Of a DNA stretch of 64,000 nt, positions 32,989-42,274 are shown piece by piece (position 1 is the first letter of the stretch; each line of letters begins with the position of its first letter). Where the stretch lies: the NCBI GenBank assembly GCA_012730045.1, contig JAAYBR010000001.1, positions 1 through 64,000 of the forward strand, given 5' to 3'. The DNA is from Candidatus Hydrogenedentota bacterium (GTDB lineage: Bacteria; Hydrogenedentota; Hydrogenedentia; Hydrogenedentales; CAITNO01). The notes under the pieces were generated by a model that was not told the DNA's origin, did not search any database, and was given only the letters and a program-made list of their open reading frames with translations. Position numbers and translations under genes: made by a program.

Positions 32989-35900
32989 ATGAACCCAAAG
33001 ACACGGGCGCTGGTGTGGGAGGAGGCGCGGGTCGCGGGCAGCATCGCGGCGGCCATGCTTGCCGTCGGGGTGTTCATTCTGGCAAGCCTCCGCGTTTCCC
33101 ATGGCTTCGTGCAGAATCCCTGGAATGTTTTGGGGGACACAGCGCGGGCTGTGGTCATTCTCCTGCCGGCCCTGACGGCGCTGCTGCTGGTGCTGGGCAT
33201 GGGGAACTCCGGACAGATGCGGGCGGGCGGCTTTCCCCGCAGGCTGCTGCGGCTGCCGGTGCGCACGCGCATGCTGGTCACTCTGGCGCTGGTCTCCCGG
33301 ACGGCGCTCCTGCTCCTTGTGTCTGGTCTGCTTGTGCTGTGCGCAAACCTTCTGTTCGGCCAACGGCTGGATTACTCGCCCGTCCTGCTTGTCGCGGCGG
33401 GGTATCTCGTCATCCAATTGGCCGACTGGGTGCGCCCCGTCGCGCCGATGCTCGCCGTGGCCGCCGTTGCGGCGCTGGCCGCGCTGCTGCCGCAGGTGGA
33501 CCCCCTTTCCCTGGGTATCGCGGGGAGCGCCCTGCCGTGGACCGCACTGGCGGCGGGGGGGGCGGTGCTGGCCGGGGCGGTGTGGGGACTGGGGTTGTGG
33601 ATGGTGGACCGCCACCGCCACGGCGAAACGGTCCGCTGGCTGGCCCTGCCGCGCTGGCGGGACCCCTGGGAGGGGCACTGGACCCCCACAGCCGCGCCTT
33701 TTAAATCCCCCTTCGCCGCCCTGTTCTGGTTCGAGATGCGCCGCACGAGCCTCTTTCTTCCCCTGGCGACCGTCTGTTTCTGGGTGCTCGGGGCCGCTCT
33801 CATTGCCGGGCTTCAGTGGTGGGTGGGGGATGAGGACCACATGCTTGCGCCCCCCGAGGCCCAGGAAATCCTCTTCCAGATGCTGTCCTTCGCGGCGCTG
33901 ATGCTGGCCGCCTTTATGTGGCAAATGATCTTCCATCGTCCTGATCGCGCGTCCAAGGGAAAGCGCCGGTTCGCTGGTCCCTCACCGGTAGTGCCCGTGC
34001 CCCCCGGCGCGCTGGGGTCGGCGCGCCTTGCTGTGGCCGCCCTCAATCTGGCCCTGGCTTTGGGAATCGCCTGGACGGTGCAGGTCGTCCACTTCTTGGT
34101 CCTAGACGGGGGCGTTTATGGCGAAATGCTGTCGGGAGGACTGGCCGAAGGCACCGTGAATTTCCGCGAGGCGGTGATTGTGCTGCTGGGGCCCGGGCTG
34201 GTGGTGGCGGGCACCTGCTGGGCGCTCATGACCACCCCCTATGGAATCATGGGCCTTCTTTTCATGGCCCAGCATCTCATCCTGATGTTCGCACCGGAGC
34301 GCGTATGGGTCCCCATCCTGATCCTTACCTTTTTCGCCCTCCAGTTCCCTGCGGTCTTCCTCGCCGGCGCCTGGGAGGGACACTACTCCCGACGGACAAC
34401 CGTGGGTGTCATGGCCTTCTGGGTGTTGATGTCGGTGGCCCTTTATCCGTTTTCCAAGGGGCTGCCGGAGGCGCAGGTCGTGAACGCCCTTCTTTGCCTG
34501 GGGGTTTCAGGGGCTCTGGCCGCCTGCTGGCCGTCCAGTCTTGGGCAAACGTGGGCAATCGGGAGGCGCGGCATGCCTCTTCTTTACCGGTTCGAGCGCC
34601 CGGACTGCGGACACCGGAAGGCAACACCCACCATCCCGCGCGGGCTTGCGGTGGCGGCGGTGGCGGCCCTCTGTCTCGCCGCCTGGCTTCGCTGGCCCTT
34701 TGAGCCCGCCTGGAGGCGGGATTTCCGCGCCCAGGGGCTTCCGGTGACCCTGGAGGAGTTCGAGGCCGCCTATCCGCCCGTGCCCAAGGCGGAAAACCTA
34801 GCGGACCGCCTCCTGGACGCCGCAAGAGCGGCGAAAGAAATGGAGGAGGCTTGGGTGCGCACCCTGCCGGAATACGGCGATCCGGGGTGGAATCCGCAGG
34901 ACAGGCAGCTCATCCGGGGGAAGGTGTTGGTGGAGCGGCGCGAAAAGGTGACGGCCGACGCACTGAAGATAACAGCCGCCTACCACGAAAACGTCGGCAG
35001 GCATGTGTCCGCGATGGTGCATGAGGCGGTGACCTCCGGACTGACCAGGAGCCGGTATTCGCTGAGCTTCAGGAGGGGGTATGGTCCAGACAGCAGGGAT
35101 CCTTTCTCCGCTCTTTTTGATCTGTTCCAGATCCAGTCGCTGGAGGCCTTCCTGGCGGTGATGGAGGGGCGCAACCAGGACGCCGTCACCGCACTGACCG
35201 ACATCCTCGGCATGGCGGACTCCGTGCGGCAGGAGCCCCTCCATTTCGCCCAGATGATTCACGGAGACCTATTGGGGTGGGCGGCAAGCAACGCGCAACG
35301 GCTGCTCAACCGGACGGTGTTGGGCGAGGAGGAGCTCGTCCGCCTGCAAGAAGCCCTTTCCCGCGCGCTGCCCCCCGAAGTGGAAGGCCCGTTCAGGGAG
35401 ACCGCCCTTTATACGGAAACAATTCTGCAATGGGACTACTGGGAGAGGATTTATGGATTGCCCGGTGTCACGGAACAGCTTGTCATGATTGATTACTTCA
35501 GGAAATGCCGTGACCACGCCCGAAAAGCGCTGGATCGCCGGGTGCTGTCCGATTTTCCCCGGTGGAACTACTCCAGCAGTCTCTTTCCACGAACGTCGTT
35601 CCTCCCGATCTATGTGTCCGGACCTCACCTTGCCTTTTCCTATGAGAGGGAGTTCAGTTGCCGTACCTGGGTGAGCCTGGCCCGCACCGCGCTGGCGGTG
35701 GAGCGGTTCCGGGGAGCGACTGGCCGCCTGCCGGAACGGTTGGACGACCTGGTGCCAGAATGGCTGGACGAGGTGCCCGCCGACTATTGGAACGACGGCG
35801 AGCCCCTGTCCTACCGCGTGCGGGAGGACGGCGCCTTTGTGGTGTATTCCTACGGCGAGAACCGGACGGACAACGGCGGCGTCGAGGTGGACACAAATTG

Positions 35901-35991
35901 GCGCCGGGACGGCGATGTGACCTTCACCGTCGCGCCGCCGGAGGCTCGGGCGGAACTGCGTATGCCGGCCGCCGCAGAGGCGGCGTCATGA
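32989..35991 (+). CDS. ABC-2-type permease fused to a large soluble C-terminal domain, copy 2
   Basis: The 1000-residue product has the same plan as copy 1: MNPKTRALVWEEARVAGS, about 12 helices, a last helix near 560, and the soluble tail ending in ALAVERFRGATGRLPER and a NRTDNGG motif. Its first 270 codons are almost the same as copy 1 at the DNA level; the region of about 275-390 and the middle of the soluble domain (about 690-890) diverge strongly. Start ATG 32989 follows GGGAGG. It begins 19 bases after copy 1. Confidence 0.8.
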   Translation: MNPKTRALVWEEARVAGSIAAAMLAVGVFILASLRVSHGFVQNPWNVLGDTARAVVILLPALTALLLVLGMGNSGQMRAGGFPRRLLRLPVRTRMLVTLALVSRTALLLLVSGLLVLCANLLFGQRLDYSPVLLVAAGYLVIQLADWVRPVAPMLAVAAVAALAALLPQVDPLSLGIAGSALPWTALAAGGAVLAGAVWGLGLWMVDRHRHGETVRWLALPRWRDPWEGHWTPTAAPFKSPFAALFWFEMRRTSLFLPLATVCFWVLGAALIAGLQWWVGDEDHMLAPPEAQEILFQMLSFAALMLAAFMWQMIFHRPDRASKGKRRFAGPSPVVPVPPGALGSARLAVAALNLALALGIAWTVQVVHFLVLDGGVYGEMLSGGLAEGTVNFREAVIVLLGPGLVVAGTCWALMTTPYGIMGLLFMAQHLILMFAPERVWVPILILTFFALQFPAVFLAGAWEGHYSRRTTVGVMAFWVLMSVALYPFSKGLPEAQVVNALLCLGVSGALAACWPSSLGQTWAIGRRGMPLLYRFERPDCGHRKATPTIPRGLAVAAVAALCLAAWLRWPFEPAWRRDFRAQGLPVTLEEFEAAYPPVPKAENLADRLLDAARAAKEMEEAWVRTLPEYGDPGWNPQDRQLIRGKVLVERREKVTADALKITAAYHENVGRHVSAMVHEAVTSGLTRSRYSLSFRRGYGPDSRDPFSALFDLFQIQSLEAFLAVMEGRNQDAVTALTDILGMADSVRQEPLHFAQMIHGDLLGWAASNAQRLLNRTVLGEEELVRLQEALSRALPPEVEGPFRETALYTETILQWDYWERIYGLPGVTEQLVMIDYFRKCRDHARKALDRRVLSDFPRWNYSSSLFPRTSFLPIYVSGPHLAFSYEREFSCRTWVSLARTALAVERFRGATGRLPERLDDLVPEWLDEVPADYWNDGEPLSYRVREDGAFVVYSYGENRTDNGGVEVDTNWRRDGDVTFTVAPPEARAELRMPAAAEAAS

Positions 35992-36010
35992 ACCACGGGA
36001 GGTGTGAGCG

Positions 36011-39000
36011 ATGAACCCCAAGATACGTGCGTTGATGTGGGAGGAGCTGCGGGCGGGCGGGGCGATTGCCGCGGTGAGCCTGGCCAGCGGGATGCTCTGC
36101 GTGGCCGTGGCGCGGGTGCATGTGCAGATAACGGTGATGAACGCGAAGACCGCGGTGGACGCGCTGCGCCTGCTCGCCGGGCTCCTGTCGGACTTCGCGG
36201 AAATCCTCCAGGTGTTTACGCTGGGCGTGCCGGCGATGTGCGCGCTGCTGCTGATTTTCAGCGTGGGCAACTCGGGCCACCTGTCGGGCGGGTTTTCCCG
36301 GCGGGTGCTGCATCTGCCGGTGACGACGCATTCGGCGGTGGCGGTGTCGCTGTTCCTGCGGCTGGTCGGGGTGATGCTGTTGACGGTTGCGCTGATGCTG
36401 TTCGCGGCGCTGCTGGGCTTTCCGCTGTCCGCGCCGGTGGACCCGGAGCTGCTGGGGCATGCGGCGCGCACCGGCGCGCGGATGCGCGTGGCAGTGCCGA
36501 CTCCCCTTCGCCTGTCGGCGGACCCCGCCGAAGCCCTGCCGTGGTTTTTCGCGCAGGCCACGGCGCGGCCGTGGTCGTCCGTGCTGCTGCTGGGGCTGTT
36601 CTATCTGGCGGTGCAGCTCTTTGACTGGCTGCGCAAGATGAGCCTGCCCGTGGCGGCGGCAACCTTTGTGACCGTGTTCGCGGTGCCGTTCAACCCCACG
36701 GCGATGACCTGGCTGGCCACCCATTCGGGCGCGCCCGGCAGGGGCATGCCCCCTGCCTTCGCGCTGTTTTTCCTCGCCGCCGCGGCGGTGTCCTATGTGG
36801 CGGGGTGGGGGATGGTGCGGCAGTACCGCTGCGGCGATGGGTTCCCGGGATACATTTTGCCGCGCGTGCGGGACTATGTCCCCGACCTGCATTTCGGGAC
36901 CGCGCGCCCCCTGCGGTCGCCCGCGTCGGCCCTGTTCTGGCACGAGGTGCGCCTGTCGCGCTGGTTGATGCCGGCGCTCACCGTCCCTTTCACGGTGGTG
37001 TTCGTCGGAATCATCGCGCTGGCGGGCCCCCAGGGCGGCCGGCTCACGCAAATCACCGTCTTCGCGCCCCTGCTGGGGCTGCTGGCGGCGGCCTTCGTGT
37101 GGAACCTGCGCATGACCTGGCGCAACCGTCCCCGAAAAATCCGGCGGGCGGATTTCGACATGCGGCTCCCCGTGCCGCGGGCAGAAGTGGCGCGGGCGCG
37201 CATGATGGCGGCGCTGGCCAACCTGGCGGCGGCGGTCGGGCTGCTCTGGGCGGCGCACACGGCGGCGTTCCTGTTCATGGACGGCACACTGGTGCCCCGG
37301 CTCTTCTGGGAGGGGCTCGCGTCGGGCGCGACCAGTCCGCGCGAGGTGGCGACCCTGCTCTTCGCCCCCTTCCTCCTCGCGGCGGCGGCGGCTTGGCTGG
37401 TCATGCACCTGCCCACGCGCCTGCTCCTGCCCGTGCTGGTCTTCGGCACCGTGGGCTTCCTCATCGTGTCGCTGTACCAGGACCGTTCCGACCTGCTCAT
37501 AAGTCTGGCGGCGCGCCGGGACCTGCGGCACGCCGTTAATTGGGCGCTGGACCGCATTCCCTTCTTCCTGATGGTGCTGGCCGTGGTCGGGCTGCCGGTC
37601 ACGGCGGCCGCGGGGGGCCGGATGGGGCGCCTCGCGCCGCGCCGCGCGGCGGTCATGCTGGCCCTGTGGGCGGCGCTGGCCGTCGGGCTGTATCCCTTCT
37701 CCCTGGGGCTCACGGGCACGGACGCGCGGAGCGCCGCCTTCCTGTGCCTGGCCCTCGGCGCGGCGCTGGTGCTGCCGTGGCCCGTGGTGACGCTGACCCT
37801 CGGCCGCGAGGGTTTCCGCACGCGCATGGACCTCGAGAACCCGGCGCAGCACGCCCGTTTCGCCGCCGGAGAGCCCGGCCCGGTCCGCCTGCGGCGCGCG
37901 GTGGGGGTGCTGCTCCTGTTCGGCCTGCTCGCGTGGATGCGCTGGCCCGCCGACCCCGCGTGGAAGACCCTGCTGCAGGAGCACGGGCTGCCCACGAGCT
38001 GGGAGACCCTGAACACCTGGTATCCGACCGTGCCTCCGGAAAGGAATCTGGCCCGGCTCTATGTGCAGGCGGGGGCAAACCTGATGCGCGGCGACGCGGC
38101 GCATATCAAGGAGAACGCGGAAAGGGACATGAACACCCTCATCGTCGGCCAGGCCACCCTGAAACGGTGGGAGCCTGTCCCGGAGGAAGTGCTGGCCAGC
38201 ACGCGGGAGTATTACGCGCGGGTGGGCGCGCCGACGGCGGAGGCGCTGCACGCTGCGGCGCGGTCCGGCCTCACGGAGAGCCGCCACGATGTGGACCTGA
38301 GCGCGGGCTACAGCATGCTGCTCCCGCATCTGGCCAAGATGCGCCAGCTCGCCCGCGTCCTCTCCGTCGAGTCGCTGCTGGCCGCGATGGACAACCGGGG
38401 CGCCGACGCCGTCACGGCGGTCCTGGACATGGTGCCCATCGCGCATTCCCTTGCCCAGGAGCCGGTCCTCATCTCGCAGCTTGTGCGGGCAGCCATCCTC
38501 GGCATTGCGGTGGACGCGTCGCAGACCGCGATGAACCGCGCCGACCTGTCCGACGCCGACCTGCTCCGGCTCCAGGAGGGGCTGGCCGCCGCCGTGCCGC
38601 CCATGGACCGCGAGCCCATGTTCCGCCGCGCCCTGCTGGCGGAGTACATCATGAGCCTCCCGGCGCTGGAAGTGATGGCGCGCCGGGAAATCTCGGCGAA
38701 GAGCCACGAGCATCCCCCCACCATCCTGAACCTCCTTCGGGACGAGACGGCCGGAAGGCCGGGGTTGTGGCCTTTTTCACATAAACCCTGCACCAGGTAC
38801 TGGCAGAGCCTCGCCCAGGGTGTGGGCGAGGGATTCTCCGGCATGCGGGAGATGGGCGCCCTGGTCACCTGCTGGACCATAAACCGCCGCATGGGCCTGC
38901 TGGAGGAGCGCAGCGCCGCCGCGGCGCTGGAGGACCACATCGCCTGGCTGAAGTCCCTGCCCAAGCGTAGCACCCCCCTGGGAGAGACCGCTCTTCCGCA

Positions 39001-39508
39001 ATCCGACATGCTCGCCGCGCGGGCGGTCGTCGCCTACATCACCCTGCCCGCCCTGTCCCGCGCCTTCGAGGCGGAGTGGCGCATCCGCACCCAGCTTGGC
39101 CTGGCGCGGACGGCCATCGCCGTGGAGCGGTTCCGTCTGGCCAACGGCCGCCTGCCGGAGCGGCTGGAGGAGCTGGTGCCCGCCTTCCTCGACCGGGTGC
39201 CCGCAGACCCCTGGAACAAAGGCGCCTCCGTGACCTACAAAGTCCGGAAGGCGGGGGACTTCGTGCCCACGGGACACGCCATCAGGAACCGACAGGAGGC
39301 GCGGCAGGTGAGGGAGGACGGCGAGTTCGTGGTGTACTCCTACGGCCAGAACCTCAAGGACGACGGCGGCGGGGAGATGGACAGCTGGTGGTACGAGGGC
39401 GACATGACCTTCACCGTCGCCCCGCCGGGGCTCCGCGCCGAACTGCGCATTCCCCGTCCGCCGGAGGAGAAGAAGAAGGCGGAAGAGGAAGAGTTTATCC
39501 GCAGATGA
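36011..39508 (+). CDS. ABC-2-type permease fused to a large soluble C-terminal domain, copy 3
   Basis: The 1165-residue third paralogue keeps the plan (MNPKIRALMWEELRAGGAI start, about 12 helices, EAALHAAARSGLTESRHDVD-like soluble domain, ALAVERF-type end as IAVERFRLANGRLPER, then NLKDDGG) but is diverged throughout. It has extra segments at about 140-180 (RMRVAVPTPLRLSADPAEAL) and a longer insert before the C-terminal motif (FVPTGHAIRNRQEARQV). Its last six codons and the TGA stop come from a family E repeat (39494-39515). GGGAGG precedes ATG 36011, 19 bases after copy 2. Confidence 0.8.
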   Translation: MNPKIRALMWEELRAGGAIAAVSLASGMLCVAVARVHVQITVMNAKTAVDALRLLAGLLSDFAEILQVFTLGVPAMCALLLIFSVGNSGHLSGGFSRRVLHLPVTTHSAVAVSLFLRLVGVMLLTVALMLFAALLGFPLSAPVDPELLGHAARTGARMRVAVPTPLRLSADPAEALPWFFAQATARPWSSVLLLGLFYLAVQLFDWLRKMSLPVAAATFVTVFAVPFNPTAMTWLATHSGAPGRGMPPAFALFFLAAAAVSYVAGWGMVRQYRCGDGFPGYILPRVRDYVPDLHFGTARPLRSPASALFWHEVRLSRWLMPALTVPFTVVFVGIIALAGPQGGRLTQITVFAPLLGLLAAAFVWNLRMTWRNRPRKIRRADFDMRLPVPRAEVARARMMAALANLAAAVGLLWAAHTAAFLFMDGTLVPRLFWEGLASGATSPREVATLLFAPFLLAAAAAWLVMHLPTRLLLPVLVFGTVGFLIVSLYQDRSDLLISLAARRDLRHAVNWALDRIPFFLMVLAVVGLPVTAAAGGRMGRLAPRRAAVMLALWAALAVGLYPFSLGLTGTDARSAAFLCLALGAALVLPWPVVTLTLGREGFRTRMDLENPAQHARFAAGEPGPVRLRRAVGVLLLFGLLAWMRWPADPAWKTLLQEHGLPTSWETLNTWYPTVPPERNLARLYVQAGANLMRGDAAHIKENAERDMNTLIVGQATLKRWEPVPEEVLASTREYYARVGAPTAEALHAAARSGLTESRHDVDLSAGYSMLLPHLAKMRQLARVLSVESLLAAMDNRGADAVTAVLDMVPIAHSLAQEPVLISQLVRAAILGIAVDASQTAMNRADLSDADLLRLQEGLAAAVPPMDREPMFRRALLAEYIMSLPALEVMARREISAKSHEHPPTILNLLRDETAGRPGLWPFSHKPCTRYWQSLAQGVGEGFSGMREMGALVTCWTINRRMGLLEERSAAAALEDHIAWLKSLPKRSTPLGETALPQSDMLAARAVVAYITLPALSRAFEAEWRIRTQLGLARTAIAVERFRLANGRLPERLEELVPAFLDRVPADPWNKGASVTYKVRKAGDFVPTGHAIRNRQEARQVREDGEFVVYSYGQNLKDDGGGEMDSWWYEGDMTFTVAPPGLRAELRIPRPPEEKKKAEEEEFIRR

Positions 39509-40024
39509 CGCAGAGGAGAACTCTTTGAGAGGCGCATCTGGGGTCGCGAAGGCCACGGGGCAAGCAGCGCGCGAAGCGCCTTGGAGTGCGGCAGCTTGCT
39601 GCCGCCTTCCAGACCGGGGCGCCGGGCTGACCTTCGGGGGAAGGCAGGGAGAAGACGGAAGCGTTCATCCGCAGATGACGCAGATAAGCGCAGATGACGG
39701 CCTGGTAACGGTCCCCACGGAAGAGAATGAAGAGCGTGGACGCGCGCATGGGGCGCGCGGTGCCAGGCTGGAGCCTGGCGGTCCCAGGGGGCGCGGACCG
39801 CAGGGTATGCGCGCGCGGAGCGCGCCTTGGAGTGCGGCAGCTTGCTGCCGCCTTCCAGACCGGGGCGCCGGGCTGACCGCGGGCGAACGCCCAAGCCGCG
39901 CGCGGGCAAGCCCGCGCGAAGAAAGGCGGTGGCAAGCCGCCGCACTCCAAGGCGCTCCGCGCTGTGCAAGACTGGGGCATTCGGGAAATCAGGGGGGGCA
40001 TTTCCGCACCCTCCCGCGGCCCCG
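39494..40024. repeat. Mosaic of dispersed repeats between convergent genes
   Basis: Family E elements lie at 39494-39515 and 39664-39699. Family D units (TTGGAGTGCGGCAGCTTGCTGCCGCC with CAGACCGGGGCGCCGGGCTGACC) lie at 39580-39632 and 39825-39878, with an inverted partial copy at 39925-39955. A family C palindrome (CCAGGCTGGAGCCTGGCGGTCCCAGGGGGCGCG) lies at 39765-39800. No gene is seen; the reading frames here follow the repeats. Confidence 0.8.
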
Positions 40025-40597
40025 CTATTTCTTCGTGAAGCCCATGAAGTTGCGGATCATGGTCTTGCCGCAGGGGGTGAGGATGCTCTCGGGGTGGTAC
40101 TGCACGCCCCAGATGGGGAACTCCCGGTGCGCCACGGCCATGATGACCCCGTCCTCGGTCTCGGCGGTGATGTCGAGGCAGGGGGGGCAGGTGTCGCGCT
40201 TGATGACCAGTGAGTGGTAGCGCGTGGCGGTGAAGGGGTTGTCCACCCCGGCGAAGAAGGGGTTTCCGTTGTGGCGGATGGTGCTGACCTTGCCGTGCAT
40301 GATGACGCCCGCGCGGACGACGTCGCCGCCGAAGACGGCGCCGATGCTCTGGTGGCCGAGGCACACGCCGAGGGTGGGGTAGCGGGGGCCGAGCTCGCGG
40401 ATGACCTCCATCGAGATGCCCGCCTCGTAGGGCGTGCACGGCCCGGGCGACACGACGATGCCGTCGGGCCGCAGCGCGTCAATGCCCGCGACGTCAATGG
40501 CGTCGTTGCGGAAGACCCGCACGTCGTTGTCCAGCTCGCCAAAGTACTGCACCAGGTTGTAGGTGAAGCTGTCGTAGTTGTCCACGATGATGATCAT
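40025..40597 (-). CDS. trpG: Anthranilate synthase component II (TrpG/PabA)
   Basis: This 190-residue class I glutamine amidotransferase has the nucleophile Cys79 in GVCLGHQ and His168/Glu170 in YHPES. It supplies ammonia from glutamine to the synthase subunit. The ATG overlaps the trpE stop by 4 bases (ATGA). It may also serve para-aminobenzoate synthesis, as no separate pabA is seen. Confidence 0.92.
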   Translation of the reverse strand: MIIIVDNYDSFTYNLVQYFGELDNDVRVFRNDAIDVAGIDALRPDGIVVSPGPCTPYEAGISMEVIRELGPRYPTLGVCLGHQSIGAVFGGDVVRAGVIMHGKVSTIRHNGNPFFAGVDNPFTATRYHSLVIKRDTCPPCLDITAETEDGVIMAVAHREFPIWGVQYHPESILTPCGKTMIRNFMGFTKK

Positions 40598-42081
40598 GAC
40601 TCGAGCCCTTTCTCGGCGAAGTCCACGGCCTTGAACAGCGCCATCGCCTTGTTCACCGTCTCCTCGTACTCGCGGTCCGGGTCGCTGTCGTAGACGATGC
40701 CCGCGCCCGCCTGTAGGTAGGCCGCGCCGTCCTTGACGACCATGGTGCGGATGAGGATGCAGGTGTCCATCTGGCCGTCGTAGCTGATGTAGCCGCAGCC
40801 GCCCGCGTAGGGCCCGCGCCGCTCGGGCTCGAGCTCGTCAATGATCTCCATGGCCCGGATCTTCGGCGCGCCGCTCACGGTGCCCATGGGGAAGGTGTGC
40901 GCCAGGGCGTCGAAGGCGTCGCAGTCGGCGCGGAGCCTTCCGGCGACCTCGCTGACGATGTGCATGACGTGGGAGTAGCGCTCGACGACCATGAGCCGCC
41001 CCTCGACCGGCGCCACGGTGCCCGGGTCGCTGATGCGGCCGATGTCGTTGCGCCCGAGGTCCACCAGCATGATGTGCTCGGCGCGCTCCTTCTCGTCGGC
41101 CATGAGCTCGCGCTCGAGGGCGAGGTCCTCCTCCGGCGTGGCGCCGCGCCGGCGGGTGCCCGCGATGGGCCGCACCATGGCGGTGCCGCCGGTGGCCCGG
41201 GTCATCACCTCGGGGCTCGACCCCACCAGGGCGAAGTCGGGGAACTGGAGGAGCAGCATGTAGGGGGACGGGTTGATGCAGCGCAGGGCGCGGTAGAGGT
41301 TGACGGGGCTCGCGCCGACGGGGCGGCGGAAGCGCTGCGAGAGGACGACCTGGAAGATGTCGCCCGCGCAGATGTACTCCTTCGCCTTCTCTACGGCCTC
41401 GCAGAAGGCCCCGCGGGTGAAGTTGGACTCCACCGGCACGTCGCCGACCGCGTTGTGCAGGCGCTCGGTGCTCACCACCAGCGGCCCGCGCAGGCGCTGC
41501 TCGATCTCGTGGATCTTGCGCAGGGCCTCGTTGTACACCGCGTCCGCCGGGCCGTCCACATGGGCGTTGGACACGATCTGGATCTTGTTCTTCACATGGT
41601 TGAAGATCACGATGGTGTCCGTGATCATGAAGCAGAGGTCGGGCAGGTTGAGCGGGTCGGGGTTGGCGTCGGGCAGCTTCTCGAAGAAGCGCACCTGGTC
41701 GTAGCCGATGTAGCCGACCGCGCCGCCGTGGAAGGCGGGCAGCCCCGGCACGGCCACGGGCTCGTACTGTTTCAGCAGGGCGCGCAGCTCGTTGAGCGGG
41801 TTGTCGGACGTGAAGCGCTCCTCTTTGCCGTCGCGCAGAATGACGCCGTCGCGGCCCTTGGACCGGAACACGATGGACGGATGCGCGCCGAGGAAGGAGT
41901 ACTGGCCGATGGTGTCGGCCTTCTCCACGCTCTCCAGGAGGAAGGAGAAGTCCTGGCCGCGCGAGAGCTTGAGGTAGGCGGTGACGGGGGTCTCGAGGTC
42001 CGCGAGAATCTCGCGGCAGACCGGGATCACGGCGTTGGGGCGGGCCAGGCCGCGGAAGGTTTCGAGGTCGGGGTAGGTCAT
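40594..42081 (-). CDS. trpE: Anthranilate synthase component I
   Basis: A 495-residue chorismate-binding enzyme. The N-terminal LLESVEKADTIGQYSF carries the LES motif linked to tryptophan feedback. The C-terminal chorismate-binding half has AGDIFQVVLSQRF, IAGTRRRGATPEED, LMADEKERAEHIMLVDLGRND and HTFPMGTVSGAPK. With TrpG it makes anthranilate, the first step to tryptophan. The other trp genes are not in the window. Start ATG 42081 has AAAGGAA upstream. hisF lies 193 bases upstream on the same strand. Confidence 0.94.
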   Translation of the reverse strand: MTYPDLETFRGLARPNAVIPVCREILADLETPVTAYLKLSRGQDFSFLLESVEKADTIGQYSFLGAHPSIVFRSKGRDGVILRDGKEERFTSDNPLNELRALLKQYEPVAVPGLPAFHGGAVGYIGYDQVRFFEKLPDANPDPLNLPDLCFMITDTIVIFNHVKNKIQIVSNAHVDGPADAVYNEALRKIHEIEQRLRGPLVVSTERLHNAVGDVPVESNFTRGAFCEAVEKAKEYICAGDIFQVVLSQRFRRPVGASPVNLYRALRCINPSPYMLLLQFPDFALVGSSPEVMTRATGGTAMVRPIAGTRRRGATPEEDLALERELMADEKERAEHIMLVDLGRNDIGRISDPGTVAPVEGRLMVVERYSHVMHIVSEVAGRLRADCDAFDALAHTFPMGTVSGAPKIRAMEIIDELEPERRGPYAGGCGYISYDGQMDTCILIRTMVVKDGAAYLQAGAGIVYDSDPDREYEETVNKAMALFKAVDFAEKGLES

Positions 42082-42274
42082 GGCGATGTTCCTTTACGGG
42101 ATGTCCACGCCGGCGGCGGGGCCGCTCCGGGGCGCGGGGGGTGCAAGCAACGCAACAAACGGAGACAGACTTCGGGGGTCAGATACTGGGGCCGCACCAT
42201 CGGCGGACGCGCTGCTCGTGATGGAACATCTCTTTCCGTCTCCTTGGGCGGCCGGGTCCCCGGCCGCGCGGTGG

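Noticed and set aside
42179-42229. A 16-codon minus-strand frame between hisF and trpE with AAGGAG upstream, considered as a trp leader peptide
   Set aside because: It contains only one Trp codon, and no terminator/antiterminator pair is evident before trpE.
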